Positions 23,163 to 31,599 of a stretch of DNA of 47,411 bases are shown piece by piece (the first letter of the stretch is position 1; each line of letters starts with the position of its first letter). The notes below the pieces were generated by a model. That model was not told where the DNA came from. It searched no databases and saw nothing but the letters and a program-made list of their open reading frames with translations. Source of the stretch: a virus. The position numbers and the translations under genes are program-made. The stretch lies in the IMG/VR virus record IMGVR_UViG_3300046471_000230, positions 1 through 47,411 of that record; one strand, written 5' to 3'.

Positions 23163-23492
23163 ATGACCCCACTCGACCAGAAAGCCATGGACGTACGAAA
23201 GTACGCATTGACCGTAGCTTGCAACATGCACGACGGCCAGCATGTCACGCCTGACACGGTGCTTGGCGCCGCGCAGAAGTTCCTGGACTTCGTAACCACC
23301 CGCCAGGCCAGCGCGATGGAACCATTGATCCCGCAGCCGTCCGGCATGCCTCCTCTCCCCGCTGACACGCTCGATAGCGTCATGGTGCAGGAAGTGTCCA
23401 CAGACGAGCTGCGCACCCTGCGCCGGCAGAAGCTGTTCGAGCTGGACGTGGTGACCAATGCGCTCAGGTCGCGCGGAGTGGTGCCAGCATGA
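23163..23492 (+). CDS. Small phage hypothetical protein
   Basis: 109 residues from ATG 23163 (AAGGAAAAG upstream). Helical N-terminus (AMDVRKYALTVACNMHDGQH), a Pro-rich middle, and a C-terminal helix pair (STDELRTLRRQKLFELDVVTNAL). The stop overlaps the next gene start by 4 nt. A longer frame upstream is the shadow of the Ser-rich gene. Confidence 0.55.
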   Translation: MTPLDQKAMDVRKYALTVACNMHDGQHVTPDTVLGAAQKFLDFVTTRQASAMEPLIPQPSGMPPLPADTLDSVMVQEVSTDELRTLRRQKLFELDVVTNALRSRGVVPA

Positions 23493-23836
23493 GCGCCGTT
23501 CTCGCCCCCGCCCCCGTCGAAGCGCCCGACGCCGACAGCCCGTACAACCGCGTGATGAAAACCTGGGCGCGCTGGATGACGCTGAGCGATCGCCAGCATA
23601 CAGATGGCCTGTCGCACCCGCAGGATGTCAAAGAGTTCATGTCGTGCGGCGAAGCTGTCGACGTTATGCTCGACGCGCTCCCCCGCATCCAGTGGTGGGC
23701 CATCCGCAAGGCGCATGGGATAACGACCGTTTGGCGCTTCCCTGCCGATTCGTTCTCCGATGCGCTTGTTGCGGCTGAGTTGAATTTATTGCCGAAATTA
23801 CAGAAAAACGTCGACACGAAAAGGTATTTCCATTAG
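23489..23836 (+). CDS. Phage protein in the late-regulator position (possible antiterminator)
   Basis: 115 residues. The opening NRVMKTWARWMTLSDRQHTDGLSHP and central ALPRIQWWAIRKAHGITTVWRF give a basic, Trp-rich helical protein. It is the last early gene, directly before an intrinsic terminator, a structured leader and the terminase genes. That is where lambdoid phages encode Q-type antiterminators or other late regulators. The assignment is from position; I cannot confirm a Q family domain. Confidence 0.5.
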   Translation: MSAVLAPAPVEAPDADSPYNRVMKTWARWMTLSDRQHTDGLSHPQDVKEFMSCGEAVDVMLDALPRIQWWAIRKAHGITTVWRFPADSFSDALVAAELNLLPKLQKNVDTKRYFH

Positions 23837-23876
23837 GATATAGCTGCTAGATGTTAACATTGCGCCTAGTAAATTA

Positions 23877-23906
23877 GCCCGCCCCGAAAGGTCAGCGGGC
23901 TTTTTT
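23877..23906 (+). terminator. Intrinsic terminator before the late-gene leader
   Basis: GCCCGC (23877-23882) pairs with GCGGGC (23895-23900) around a 12-nt loop, followed by six T residues. It should stop early transcription after 23836 unless antitermination occurs. Confidence 0.8.
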
Positions 23907-23912
23907 GCGTCC

Positions 23913-24053
23913 CCACACGAAAGCCAGGCCCAGCGCTGAGGCTTCCGTGTGGTGAAGCGCTCGACCAACCAACCGCGCCCGAGTGGCGACAACACGCGTT
24001 GCGCCTCACCACGCTACGTCTCCTGTGAAGCTGTCTATGAGTGTGGCTTCACA
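23913..24053 (+). ncRNA. Structured leader RNA upstream of the terminase genes
   Basis: No gene is present from 23837 to 24094. The stretch folds into several hairpins: 23913-23925 with 23940-23952 (12 of 13 pairs, 14-nt loop), 23951-23960 with 24001-24010 (9 of 10 pairs), and 24024-24031 with 24046-24053 (8 perfect pairs). It lies between two intrinsic terminators. It may be an antitermination element of the put or Q-utilisation type; this is inference. Confidence 0.45.
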
Positions 24054-24057
24054 TTTC

Positions 24058-24083
24058 GCCCGGCCATGTGCTGGGCTTTTTTT
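24058..24083 (+). terminator. Second intrinsic terminator, just before the terminase small subunit
   Basis: GCCCGGC (24058-24064) pairs with GCTGGGC (24070-24076), one G-U pair included, with a 5-nt loop and seven T residues to 24083. It sits 12 nt before the terminase ATG, so late genes would be silent without read-through. Confidence 0.7.
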
Positions 24084-24094
24084 ATTCCGATGCC

Positions 24095-24511
24095 ATGAGC
24101 GAACTCACACCGAAGCGGGAAGCGTTTGCGCAAGCAGTCGCGTCCGGGATGAGCGCGTCCGATGCATACCGCAGCGCCTTCACTGTCAAGCCGGCCACGA
24201 AGCCTGAATCGGTCAACCAGAACGCCTCTCGCTTGATGGCCGACGTCAACATTACGTCAAGGGTAGAACAACTGCGTGCGCCGGTCGTCGAGGCCGCACA
24301 GATCACCCTGGCAAGCCATCTGGAGCGTCTACGCGCCCTCAGTGAGGCAGCCGAGGCCGGTAACCAGTACAGCGCTGCAATCACCGCTGAGGTGGCGCGC
24401 GGCAAGGCATCTGGCCTGTACGTGGAAAAGACCGAGCTTACCGGCGCCAATGGTGGTCCCGTCAACATGGGCTGGCAGATCGAGTTCGTGAAGTCCGGCG
24501 ATGAAAGTTGA
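24095..24511 (+). CDS. terS: Terminase small subunit
   Basis: 138 residues from ATG 24095. ELTPKREAFAQAVASGMSAS and DAYRSAFTVKP form the N-terminal helix-turn-helix of the Terminase_2-like small subunits, followed by SRLMADVNITSRVEQLRAP. The second half is an oligomerisation helix region. It recognises the packaging site and loads the large subunit, whose gene overlaps its end by 11 nt. Confidence 0.85.
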   Translation: MSELTPKREAFAQAVASGMSASDAYRSAFTVKPATKPESVNQNASRLMADVNITSRVEQLRAPVVEAAQITLASHLERLRALSEAAEAGNQYSAAITAEVARGKASGLYVEKTELTGANGGPVNMGWQIEFVKSGDES

Positions 24512-25754
24512 ATTCCCCGAAAAGCTCCAGTTCCTGCTGACGAAGAAGGCGCGCTATAAAGGCGCCAAAGGTGGGCGAGGCAGTGCCAAGTCTTGGTCTG
24601 TTGCGCGCGCCCTGCTCATTCTCGGCTCGACGCGGAAGCTGCGCATCCTGTGCACGCGCGAGATTCAGAAGTCGATCAAGCAGTCTGTCCACAAGCTGCT
24701 GAAAGACCAGATCGAAGCGCTGGGCCTGACCTCGTTCTATCAGGTGCTGGAGACTGAGATTCGCGGCAAGAACGGAAGCGAGATCAGTTTCAGCGGCCTG
24801 TCCGAGCAGACGGTCGATTCGATCAAGTCGTTCGAAGGCGCGGATATCGTGTGGGTCGAGGAAGCGCAGACGGTGAGCAAGCGCTCATGGTCCGTGCTGA
24901 TCCCGACCATCCGCAAGCCTGAGTCTGAAATCTGGCTGACGTTCAACCCGGAGCTGGACACGGACGAGACGTACGACAGGTTCATCACGAACCAGCCGGA
25001 AGACGCGATTATTGTTGACATGAACTACATGGACAACAAGTGGTTCCCCGACGTACTGGAGAAGGAGCGATTGCACGCCAAGGCCACGCTGCCCGAAGCC
25101 GAGTACATGAACATCTGGGAAGGCAAATGCAAGCCGGCCATCACCGGCGCGATCTACTACGACGAGGTGACGAAGGCCACGGAACAGCGCCGCATCTGCA
25201 ATGTGCCATACGATCCGCTGCTGAAGGTGCACGTGGTGGTCGACTTGGGCTGGAACGACGCGATGTCGATCAGCCTGGTGCAGAAACAGTCGTCCGAGCT
25301 TCGCATCATCGAGAACATCGAGGACAGCCACAAGACGCTCGACCACTACTCAGCCCTGCTGCGCGCCAAGAACCTGAACTGGGGCACGCTGTACCTGCCG
25401 CACGACGGCCGCCACCGTGATTTCAAGACCGGCAAGAGCGCCGAGGAGATCATGCAGGCGTTTGGCTGGACCGTGGCCATCACACCGAACATGAGCATCG
25501 AGGACGGCATCAGGCTGACGCGCATGGCCTTCCCGCGCATTTACTTCGACAAGACAAACGCCGCACGGATCATTCAGTGCGCCAAGCGGTATCGCCGCGC
25601 AATCAACAAGCAAACGCAGGAAGCCGGCGCCCCGCTGCACGACGAGTGGAGCCACGGCGCTGACAACCTGCGCTACATCGCCATCAATGCCGAGGCGATG
25701 AGCAACGAAGACTGGGGCGGCGCCCTGAAGTACAACCCGACAGGATTTATTTGA
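24501..25754 (+). CDS. terL: Terminase large subunit (PBSX/Terminase_3 type)
   Basis: 417 residues. The ATPase domain has GGRGSAKS (residues 24-31) as Walker A and ADIVWVEEAQ near 114-123 as Walker B with the catalytic glutamate. The C-terminal RNase H-like nuclease shows VHVVVDLGWND, PHDGRHRD and HGADNLRY with acidic metal ligands. It powers DNA packaging and cuts concatemers at the portal encoded next, whose ATG overlaps its stop codon. Confidence 0.93.
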   Translation: MKVEFPEKLQFLLTKKARYKGAKGGRGSAKSWSVARALLILGSTRKLRILCTREIQKSIKQSVHKLLKDQIEALGLTSFYQVLETEIRGKNGSEISFSGLSEQTVDSIKSFEGADIVWVEEAQTVSKRSWSVLIPTIRKPESEIWLTFNPELDTDETYDRFITNQPEDAIIVDMNYMDNKWFPDVLEKERLHAKATLPEAEYMNIWEGKCKPAITGAIYYDEVTKATEQRRICNVPYDPLLKVHVVVDLGWNDAMSISLVQKQSSELRIIENIEDSHKTLDHYSALLRAKNLNWGTLYLPHDGRHRDFKTGKSAEEIMQAFGWTVAITPNMSIEDGIRLTRMAFPRIYFDKTNAARIIQCAKRYRRAINKQTQEAGAPLHDEWSHGADNLRYIAINAEAMSNEDWGGALKYNPTGFI

Positions 25755-27946
25755 TGGCCAAGATGACCGACGACGAACTGCGCAGCGCCATTGATCAGGA
25801 AGTAGCTGACAGCGCAGCGTGGACCAGCACGGCCCTTGCCGCTGACCGTGAGCGCAACCTCGCTTATTACCACGGCCTGCCGATGGGTAACGAGGTCGAC
25901 GGGCGAAGCCAGGTGGTAAGCTGGGACGTGTTCGAAGTCATCGAAGGCGCCATTCCGTCGCTGCTGGAACCGTTCTTTGCGGGTGACAATATCTGCGAAT
26001 TCGAGCCATCCGCGCAGGGTGACGAGGATTACGCCGACCAGGCCACCGATTACGTCAACTGGCTGATCAAGAAGAAGAACGACGGCTTTATCACGTTCAA
26101 CACGTGGATCAAGGATGGCCTGCTGTCCAAGGTGGGCATTGTCCGCTGCTGGTGGGATGCCACATCGAAGGTGAAGAAGGAGCGCTACACCGGCCTGACC
26201 GAGCAGCAGCTAGTCAAGCTGGTGCAGGACAAGCGCAACACGCTCACGTCGCACGACGCCTATCCGGACCCGGACGACGAGCAGCACCGCGCGCAGGCGA
26301 TGGAGCAGATGGCCAGCATGCCGCCCGAGCAGCAACAGGCCATGCAACAGCAGATGGCGCAGCCGGCGCAGCAACTGCACGACATCGAACTGGAGCGCGA
26401 CAACGGGCCCCGCGGTGCGCGCATCGACAACGTGCCGCCTGAATCGTTCGTACTGTCGCGCCACGCTAAGAAGCTGGCCGACGTGTCCGTGATTGGTGAG
26501 CTTCGCCGCTACACGCGCTCTGACCTGGTTGAAATGGGCTTCAGCAAGTCGCGCGTCGAGCTGCTGTCCGAGTACGACGCATCCGGCATGCAAGACGAGC
26601 TGATGCTCGAGCGCGACCAGGACAACATCCAGGACTTCGCCAACGGTGAAGGCGCCATGGAGCAGATGACGCTGTTCTTCGGCTTCATCCGCGTGGACTA
26701 CGACGGCGACGGCATTGCCGAGTGGCGCCGCGTGTTCATGGGTGGCAACGATATTCTCGAAAACGAGGAAGTCGACGACCACGAATACTGCCTGTGGTCC
26801 CCTATCCTGCTGCCGCATCGCGTGATCGGCATGGCCCTGGCTGATGCTGCAGTTGGCATCCAGGACATCAAGACATCGCTGACGCGCCAGTATCTGGACT
26901 CGCTGTACCTGGCCAACAACCCGGCCTCGTACGCTGTCGACAACCAGGTGAACCTCGACGACCTGCTGTCGACCCGCATCGGCAAGGTGGTGCGCGTCAA
27001 GCAGATTGGTGCCGTCGGCCCGCTGCAAACCTCGCTGGTTGCCAACGAATCGCTGCAAGGCATCGAGCTGGCCAACACCATGCGCGAGGAACGCATCGGC
27101 GTCACGCGCTACTCGCAGGGGCTGGACGCCGAGAGCCTGAACAAGACCGCCACTGGCGTCAACAAGATCATGTCGGCCGGCGAGCGCCGCATGCTGATGA
27201 TGCTGCGCGTGTTCGCTGAGACGGGCTGCAAAGACCTGTGCAAGCGCCTGCTTAAGCTGACGTGCGAGTACCAGGACAAGCCGGCCACCATCCGGCTGCG
27301 CAATGAGTGGGTGGAATACGATCCGCGCAACTGGTCCGATGAAATGGACGTGAATATCAACGTCGGCCTGGGCACCGGCGACAAGGGGCAAACGATCCAG
27401 TTCCTGCAAATGATGGGCGCCTATTTCGCGCAGGCGGCAACTGTCGGCGTCATCACGCCGGAGAACGTCTACGCGCTGGGCAAGATGCTGCTCAAGGCCG
27501 GCAACATTCAGGGCGGCGAGGCGCGACTGCTCACTGACCCGACGAAGACGCCACCGAAAGAGCCGCAGAAGTCGCCCGAGCAGATCCTGGCCGAGTCGAC
27601 CATCGAGGTGGAGAAGCTCAAGCAGCAGGGCAAGGCCGCCGAAGCGCAGCAACGCGCGGAGCAGGACAAAGCCACCTTGCAGGCCAATACCGTGCTGAAG
27701 GGCATGGACTTGCAGATCAAGGACAAAGAAGTACGCATCAAGGAAATCGAGCTGGGCATGAAGCACGCCGAGCTGGAACACCGCATTGCATCCGACGAGG
27801 CTGCGCGCCAGTCGGGCAACCACGACCAAGCCATGCGGCATCAGGCGCAGTTGCACGGCCAGATGCTCGGGCAGCACTCAGCCGAACGTGAGGCGAACGA
27901 GCCGCGCGACGAACAACCACCTGAACAGAACGGATACGACGAATGA
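25754..27946 (+). CDS. Phage portal protein (podovirus type)
   Basis: 730 residues from ATG 25754, which overlaps the terminase stop; a TTG one codon earlier is an alternative. The N-terminus WDVFEVIEGAIPSLLEPFFAG with KKNDGFITFNTWIKDGLLSK matches large portals of short-tailed phages. A Gln-rich segment (near residues 180-215) and a C-terminal coiled coil (residues 615-700) flank the clip and stem regions. As a dodecamer it forms the DNA gate of the capsid. Length near 700 suits P22- or SU10-like portals. Confidence 0.88.
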   Translation: MAKMTDDELRSAIDQEVADSAAWTSTALAADRERNLAYYHGLPMGNEVDGRSQVVSWDVFEVIEGAIPSLLEPFFAGDNICEFEPSAQGDEDYADQATDYVNWLIKKKNDGFITFNTWIKDGLLSKVGIVRCWWDATSKVKKERYTGLTEQQLVKLVQDKRNTLTSHDAYPDPDDEQHRAQAMEQMASMPPEQQQAMQQQMAQPAQQLHDIELERDNGPRGARIDNVPPESFVLSRHAKKLADVSVIGELRRYTRSDLVEMGFSKSRVELLSEYDASGMQDELMLERDQDNIQDFANGEGAMEQMTLFFGFIRVDYDGDGIAEWRRVFMGGNDILENEEVDDHEYCLWSPILLPHRVIGMALADAAVGIQDIKTSLTRQYLDSLYLANNPASYAVDNQVNLDDLLSTRIGKVVRVKQIGAVGPLQTSLVANESLQGIELANTMREERIGVTRYSQGLDAESLNKTATGVNKIMSAGERRMLMMLRVFAETGCKDLCKRLLKLTCEYQDKPATIRLRNEWVEYDPRNWSDEMDVNINVGLGTGDKGQTIQFLQMMGAYFAQAATVGVITPENVYALGKMLLKAGNIQGGEARLLTDPTKTPPKEPQKSPEQILAESTIEVEKLKQQGKAAEAQQRAEQDKATLQANTVLKGMDLQIKDKEVRIKEIELGMKHAELEHRIASDEAARQSGNHDQAMRHQAQLHGQMLGQHSAEREANEPRDEQPPEQNGYDE

Positions 27947-28266
27947 CCACTCTTGCAAACGGCAGTAACGTCACCCTGACGCTGGGCGACTTCGATAGCG
28001 TCACTATCAGCACGCAGGGCGTAGCCATCGTCACTGCTACGTCCGGCTTGGGCGTGGTGGCCGGCAAAGTCGCTGAGTTCACCGGCACCCGCACGTTTGG
28101 GCCGTACACCGCCGGCCAGTTGAACATTGCCGCATCCGTCACCGCATGCCAGTACGAGGTTGCCGATGGTGTACGCGTCAGCGCTAGCACAACGTACATC
28201 GGTACGGCCGCTCCGAGCAATTCCGATGGCCTGCCCGACGGCACGATCTACATTCAGACGGCCTGA
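27943..28266 (+). CDS. Small beta-rich phage protein, possible head or tail decoration
   Basis: 107 residues, coupled to the portal by ATGA. The sequence is almost all short beta strands with Ser/Thr/Val/Gly (SNVTLTLGDFDSVTISTQGV, EFTGTRTFGPYTAGQL) and ends in DGTIYIQTA. This suits a small structural domain exposed on the particle. No family is recognised. It opens the cassette inserted between portal and scaffold genes. Confidence 0.55.
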   Translation: MTTLANGSNVTLTLGDFDSVTISTQGVAIVTATSGLGVVAGKVAEFTGTRTFGPYTAGQLNIAASVTACQYEVADGVRVSASTTYIGTAAPSNSDGLPDGTIYIQTA

Positions 28267-28268
28267 TC

Positions 28269-28739
28269 ATGCCGATCCTGATCAAGAAAGCTGGCGCATA
28301 CGCTGCGCCGGTCGCTATCTTCGTCAAGAAGAACGGCGTCTATGCGGCTGTGCAGGGTGCGTTCGCCAAGGTGGGCGGCGCGTATCAGTCTGTGCTGGGT
28401 GCGGCAACGATCCCCGTGCCAACCACACTGCGGACCATCGAAAGTTTCAACACAATCGCTGACAACACCAACCCTTACGCCCGTTACGTCTATTCCGAGG
28501 TGGACCGCACTTCGCTGATCATTCGAAACCCGGCCGCCAATACAGTTTCAATTGAGCTTGGTTTCCGCAATTCCGACAATATCGTGAATGGTAATTCTGA
28601 TTTCAGCAGCAAAATCACTTTGGCGCCTGGCCAGGAAATGTTCAGCGACAACGACACGTTCCAGTATTGGGTGCGTCAAAACGTTACCCCTGCCGTCGCC
28701 AATCAAACCCATGAAGTCGAGAGAGTGATTACGCTATGA
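28269..28739 (+). CDS. Phage structural protein of unknown role
   Basis: 156 residues. The N-terminus IKKAGAYAAPVAIFVKKNGV then YAAVQGAFAKVGGAYQ contains repeated K-x-G-x-Y-A units. The C-terminal 100 residues are beta-rich with many Asn and Thr residues (NPAANTVSIELGFRNSDN). Possibly a capsid- or tail-binding attachment domain for the propeller protein next door. Function not known. Confidence 0.5.
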   Translation: MPILIKKAGAYAAPVAIFVKKNGVYAAVQGAFAKVGGAYQSVLGAATIPVPTTLRTIESFNTIADNTNPYARYVYSEVDRTSLIIRNPAANTVSIELGFRNSDNIVNGNSDFSSKITLAPGQEMFSDNDTFQYWVRQNVTPAVANQTHEVERVITL

Positions 28740-29989
28740 CCCGCACAATTCGCGCTGTAACAGCGCCTGCAATTGGCTCCTATACCCTGACCGATATTGA
28801 GTACGTCGCGCCAGGCAGCGAGTTGATCGGCGTCTCTCCAGACAATACGAAAATCTACGGGTGTACGGGCAATATTCTGCAAGTCAGCACCAACGCATTC
28901 ACGATTGGCGCAACCCCTATATGGACGACTGTTCACGACTTTACAGCGGAAGGCGGCACAACCCGCCCTGTGCGCGGTATGCACTTCATGTCGAACGGCG
29001 AGGTTCTGGTTACTACGGCCAATGGCGCCAACTTCTCCGTGGTGTACGTTTCATCTGGCTGGGCGGCCAATCCGGCAACGGCAACTTGGGCGCAAGCGCT
29101 GCAAGCGACAAACGGGGCCATCCAGAACAACTACAGCATGACGCAATGGCAGTCCGGCACGAACGGCGTGGTGTTCCTGGTTGATTCGGCCGGCGCGCAA
29201 ACGCTGGGCGGCGTCGGCAATGACGCGACTGACGCAACGCGCGGCGGCTTCTGCTGGCTGTCCACCGACTTCGGCAAAAACTTTACCAAGGTGTTTGACA
29301 TTCGCGAATGGTGCGCTTCGCGCGGCGTGCCGTATCCGGCTGGCGTTCACTTGCACGGGGGTTGCTATGATCAATTTGACGATCGCCTGTATCTCTGCCC
29401 CGGTGACAATACCGGCGATATGCGAAATGCCGTTGGCCTTGGGTTTATCCAGGTGCTCTACAGCGATGACCGTGGCGCTACCTGGAACCTGTTACCTTCA
29501 CCGTCGAAGTGGGTATCTACGGTTGTTTCGGCGGCCAATTCGATGCAGTTTATTTCGGTTGCACCGCTGGAGAATTGCATTGTTCTCAGCCCTGATGTGA
29601 CTTCGCCCGGCTCGCCCATTACGTACCACCGCAAGGGATTCCGTAATTTTGGCGTTATGCATACCGGGGTTTCTTCGGGATCTGGTGGCGGGGTGTCCGG
29701 GCATACCTCACGTTCAGCAGTAGGACAGCCAACGTTCGTAGGCGGAATCAATACCAGCACTCAAACCGTAGCGGCCACGGCGTATATCCCTGTGCTGCAC
29801 CCGAATCAAGATGTGTGGTCCAAGATCGCATGCCCGGTTCCTGTCCAGTCGCCAGCTAACACTGGTTTCGGGTTTCTTCGCATCTATGGCCCGTTCGCCA
29901 ATGGCCGGATCATCGCGACATCAAAGCACACGATTGGCGGCGCGGCCAACACGCTGATGCGCGCAACGCTGGTTGCTCCGGCCATTTAA
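28736..29989 (+). CDS. Asp-box beta-propeller tail/adhesin protein
   Basis: 417 residues. An Asp-box, YSDDRGATWNLL near residues 243-254, fits the S-x-D-x-G-x-T-W consensus, and WLSTDFGKNFTKVF near 178-191 is a degenerate copy. Both place it among BNR/sialidase-like beta-propellers. No sialidase catalytic triad was recognised, so it may bind or cut sugars. Lower GC and many Asn/Thr residues set it apart from the portal and capsid genes. Its place between portal and scaffold genes is unusual for a receptor-binding protein. Confidence 0.6.
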   Translation: MTRTIRAVTAPAIGSYTLTDIEYVAPGSELIGVSPDNTKIYGCTGNILQVSTNAFTIGATPIWTTVHDFTAEGGTTRPVRGMHFMSNGEVLVTTANGANFSVVYVSSGWAANPATATWAQALQATNGAIQNNYSMTQWQSGTNGVVFLVDSAGAQTLGGVGNDATDATRGGFCWLSTDFGKNFTKVFDIREWCASRGVPYPAGVHLHGGCYDQFDDRLYLCPGDNTGDMRNAVGLGFIQVLYSDDRGATWNLLPSPSKWVSTVVSAANSMQFISVAPLENCIVLSPDVTSPGSPITYHRKGFRNFGVMHTGVSSGSGGGVSGHTSRSAVGQPTFVGGINTSTQTVAATAYIPVLHPNQDVWSKIACPVPVQSPANTGFGFLRIYGPFANGRIIATSKHTIGGAANTLMRATLVAPAI

Positions 29990-29999
29990 AAAGGACGAC

Positions 30000-30296
30000 A
30001 TGGAACTGACCAAACAAATCGCCCTGGGCGAACACGCGAAACGCATCCTCGACGACGAGCTGGTGCAGGCGGCATTGACCGATATCCGCGCCGCCGTGAT
30101 CGACCAGTGGGCATCGCTGCCGATCGAGAACAAAGCGCAGGCCGAAGAGCTGAAGCGCCTGCTGTGGGCCGCCGACCAGTTCGCGGCCATCTTCGAAAGC
30201 CGGGTAGCCGGCGCAACGATCGCGCGGCAGGAGCTGCACATGCGCGAGAACATGGAAATCAAGCGGGAAGCCGCGAAAGGGAAATTGTATGCGTGA
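30000..30296 (+). CDS. Small helical phage protein
   Basis: 98 residues from ATG 30000, preceded by AAAGGA. It is helical and charged throughout (ELTKQIALGEHAKRILDDEL and later ARQELHMRENMEIKREAAKG). Similar small helical proteins lie near portal and scaffold genes in podoviruses. It overlaps the next gene by 8 nt. Function unknown. Confidence 0.6.
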   Translation: MELTKQIALGEHAKRILDDELVQAALTDIRAAVIDQWASLPIENKAQAEELKRLLWAADQFAAIFESRVAGATIARQELHMRENMEIKREAAKGKLYA

Positions 30297-30507
30297 GAAA
30301 GCAGCAAAAGTGCCAGAAGTGGCACCCACCGAGACGCTGGCCGTGTACGCCGCGCGCATCGAAGAGCAGGCCCAGCCGCTGGCTGTGTGCCAGATCACGC
30401 ACCCTGACGCGGTGCAGGGCGCTATCCACGTCGGCAAGTACGCCGGCATTCGCCTGGTGCGCGGCGACACGCTGCAAGCCCTCCTGTCGGACGGCAGCAC
30501 CCTGTAA
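30289..30507 (+). CDS. Small phage hypothetical protein
   Basis: 72 residues, overlapping the previous gene by 8 nt. It has a compact C-terminal segment, HVGKYAGIRLVRGDTLQALL, that reads like a small beta domain. It is followed by a strong intrinsic terminator. No family is recognised. Confidence 0.5.
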   Translation: MREKAAKVPEVAPTETLAVYAARIEEQAQPLAVCQITHPDAVQGAIHVGKYAGIRLVRGDTLQALLSDGSTL

Positions 30508-30568
30508 AGAATTCGGGCCGGCAGCGTGCCCTTGAACGCTGCCCGGAGAGTTAGGAACAATCAGAAGA

Positions 30569-30592
30569 GGCCACCCATAGAGGTGGCCTTTT
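30569..30592 (+). terminator. Intrinsic terminator before the scaffold gene
   Basis: GGCCACC (30569-30575) pairs with GGTGGCC (30582-30588) around a 6-nt loop, followed by TTTT. Late messages must read through it, or a promoter must restart before 30628, which I do not clearly see. Confidence 0.7.
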
Positions 30593-30627
30593 CCATTTCT
30601 GAACTCACACCTCACGGAGATTTTTAC

Positions 30628-31584
30628 ATGGACGAAGAAGGCCAAGCACTGACCACTGACAGTTTCGCATCGATGCTGGGCGGCGATGATGATAACGGAC
30701 AACCGGAAACGGACCCGCAAAGCACCGACGACGCGCAGGAAAACAGCGAAGAAACCGATCCACCTGAAGGCGAGCAAGAGGCTGAAGAAGCCGAAGGCGA
30801 GCCCGAAGCCGATCCGGACGAACAACCTGAAAAGGAATCGGACGAAGCGTTTCTTGAGCTGGAAATCAACGGCGAAAAGGTCAAGGTATCGAAGGACGAA
30901 GCCAAGAACGGCTATCTGCGGCAACAGGATTACACGCAGAAGGCCCAAAAGCTCGCCGTCGAGCGTCAGGAGTGGAATCAGCACGTGGCCAAGCAGGCCG
31001 CGGAGGTCACGCAGTACAGCCGGGAACTCGGCGCGCTGACGAACCTCGATGCAACCCTGGGCGAGTACGCGAAGGTGGATTGGACGGCGTTGCGCAACGA
31101 CGATCCCATGAGCTACAGCGTGCACCAGGCTGATTTCACCGCCTTGAAAGCGCAACGCGCCGACATGGTGGCGGCCATCGGCCAGAAACAGCAATCCCTG
31201 CAAGCGGCGCAGAAGCAGTCCTTCGCGCAAGCATCGCAGGAAGCGGCTGATCACATGGCGAAAGTGGTTCCGGGCTTCGGCAAGGAACACGTAGCCGAGC
31301 TGCGCGAATACGGCCTCAAGACCGGATTCAGCGCGGATGAGCTGGCCAACGTCGCTGACAAGCGCTCGTTGGAAGTCCTGTGGAAGGCCGCGCAGTACGA
31401 CAAGGCGCAAGCCACCAAGCAGACGGCCATCAAGGCGGTATCGGCATTGCCTACCAAGGCGAACAAGCCGGCGCCGGCCTCCAAGCCGGCTGCGCAACTG
31501 AACATCGAAAAACAAGCCAAACAGCTCGATCGGAGCGGCAGTGTCAAAGACTTTGCCGCCCTGCTCGGGATGTCCAAACGTTAA
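30628..31584 (+). CDS. Phage scaffolding protein
   Basis: 318 residues from ATG 30628 (ACGGAGA upstream). An acidic N-terminus of about 80 residues (EEAEGEPEADPDEQPEKES) is followed by a LEINGEKVKVSKDEAKNGYL motif and a long helical, Gln-rich region. A basic C-terminus ends in KDFAALLGMSKR. This acidic-helical-basic layout directly before the major capsid gene is typical of scaffolds that guide procapsid assembly. Confidence 0.82.
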   Translation: MDEEGQALTTDSFASMLGGDDDNGQPETDPQSTDDAQENSEETDPPEGEQEAEEAEGEPEADPDEQPEKESDEAFLELEINGEKVKVSKDEAKNGYLRQQDYTQKAQKLAVERQEWNQHVAKQAAEVTQYSRELGALTNLDATLGEYAKVDWTALRNDDPMSYSVHQADFTALKAQRADMVAAIGQKQQSLQAAQKQSFAQASQEAADHMAKVVPGFGKEHVAELREYGLKTGFSADELANVADKRSLEVLWKAAQYDKAQATKQTAIKAVSALPTKANKPAPASKPAAQLNIEKQAKQLDRSGSVKDFAALLGMSKR

Positions 31585-31599
31585 ATTTAAGGAAACATC

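Noticed and set aside
26210-27877. Leftward open frame of 555 codons across the portal gene
   Set aside because: Complementary to a conserved portal protein, with His/Leu/Val-rich composition and no ribosome binding site.
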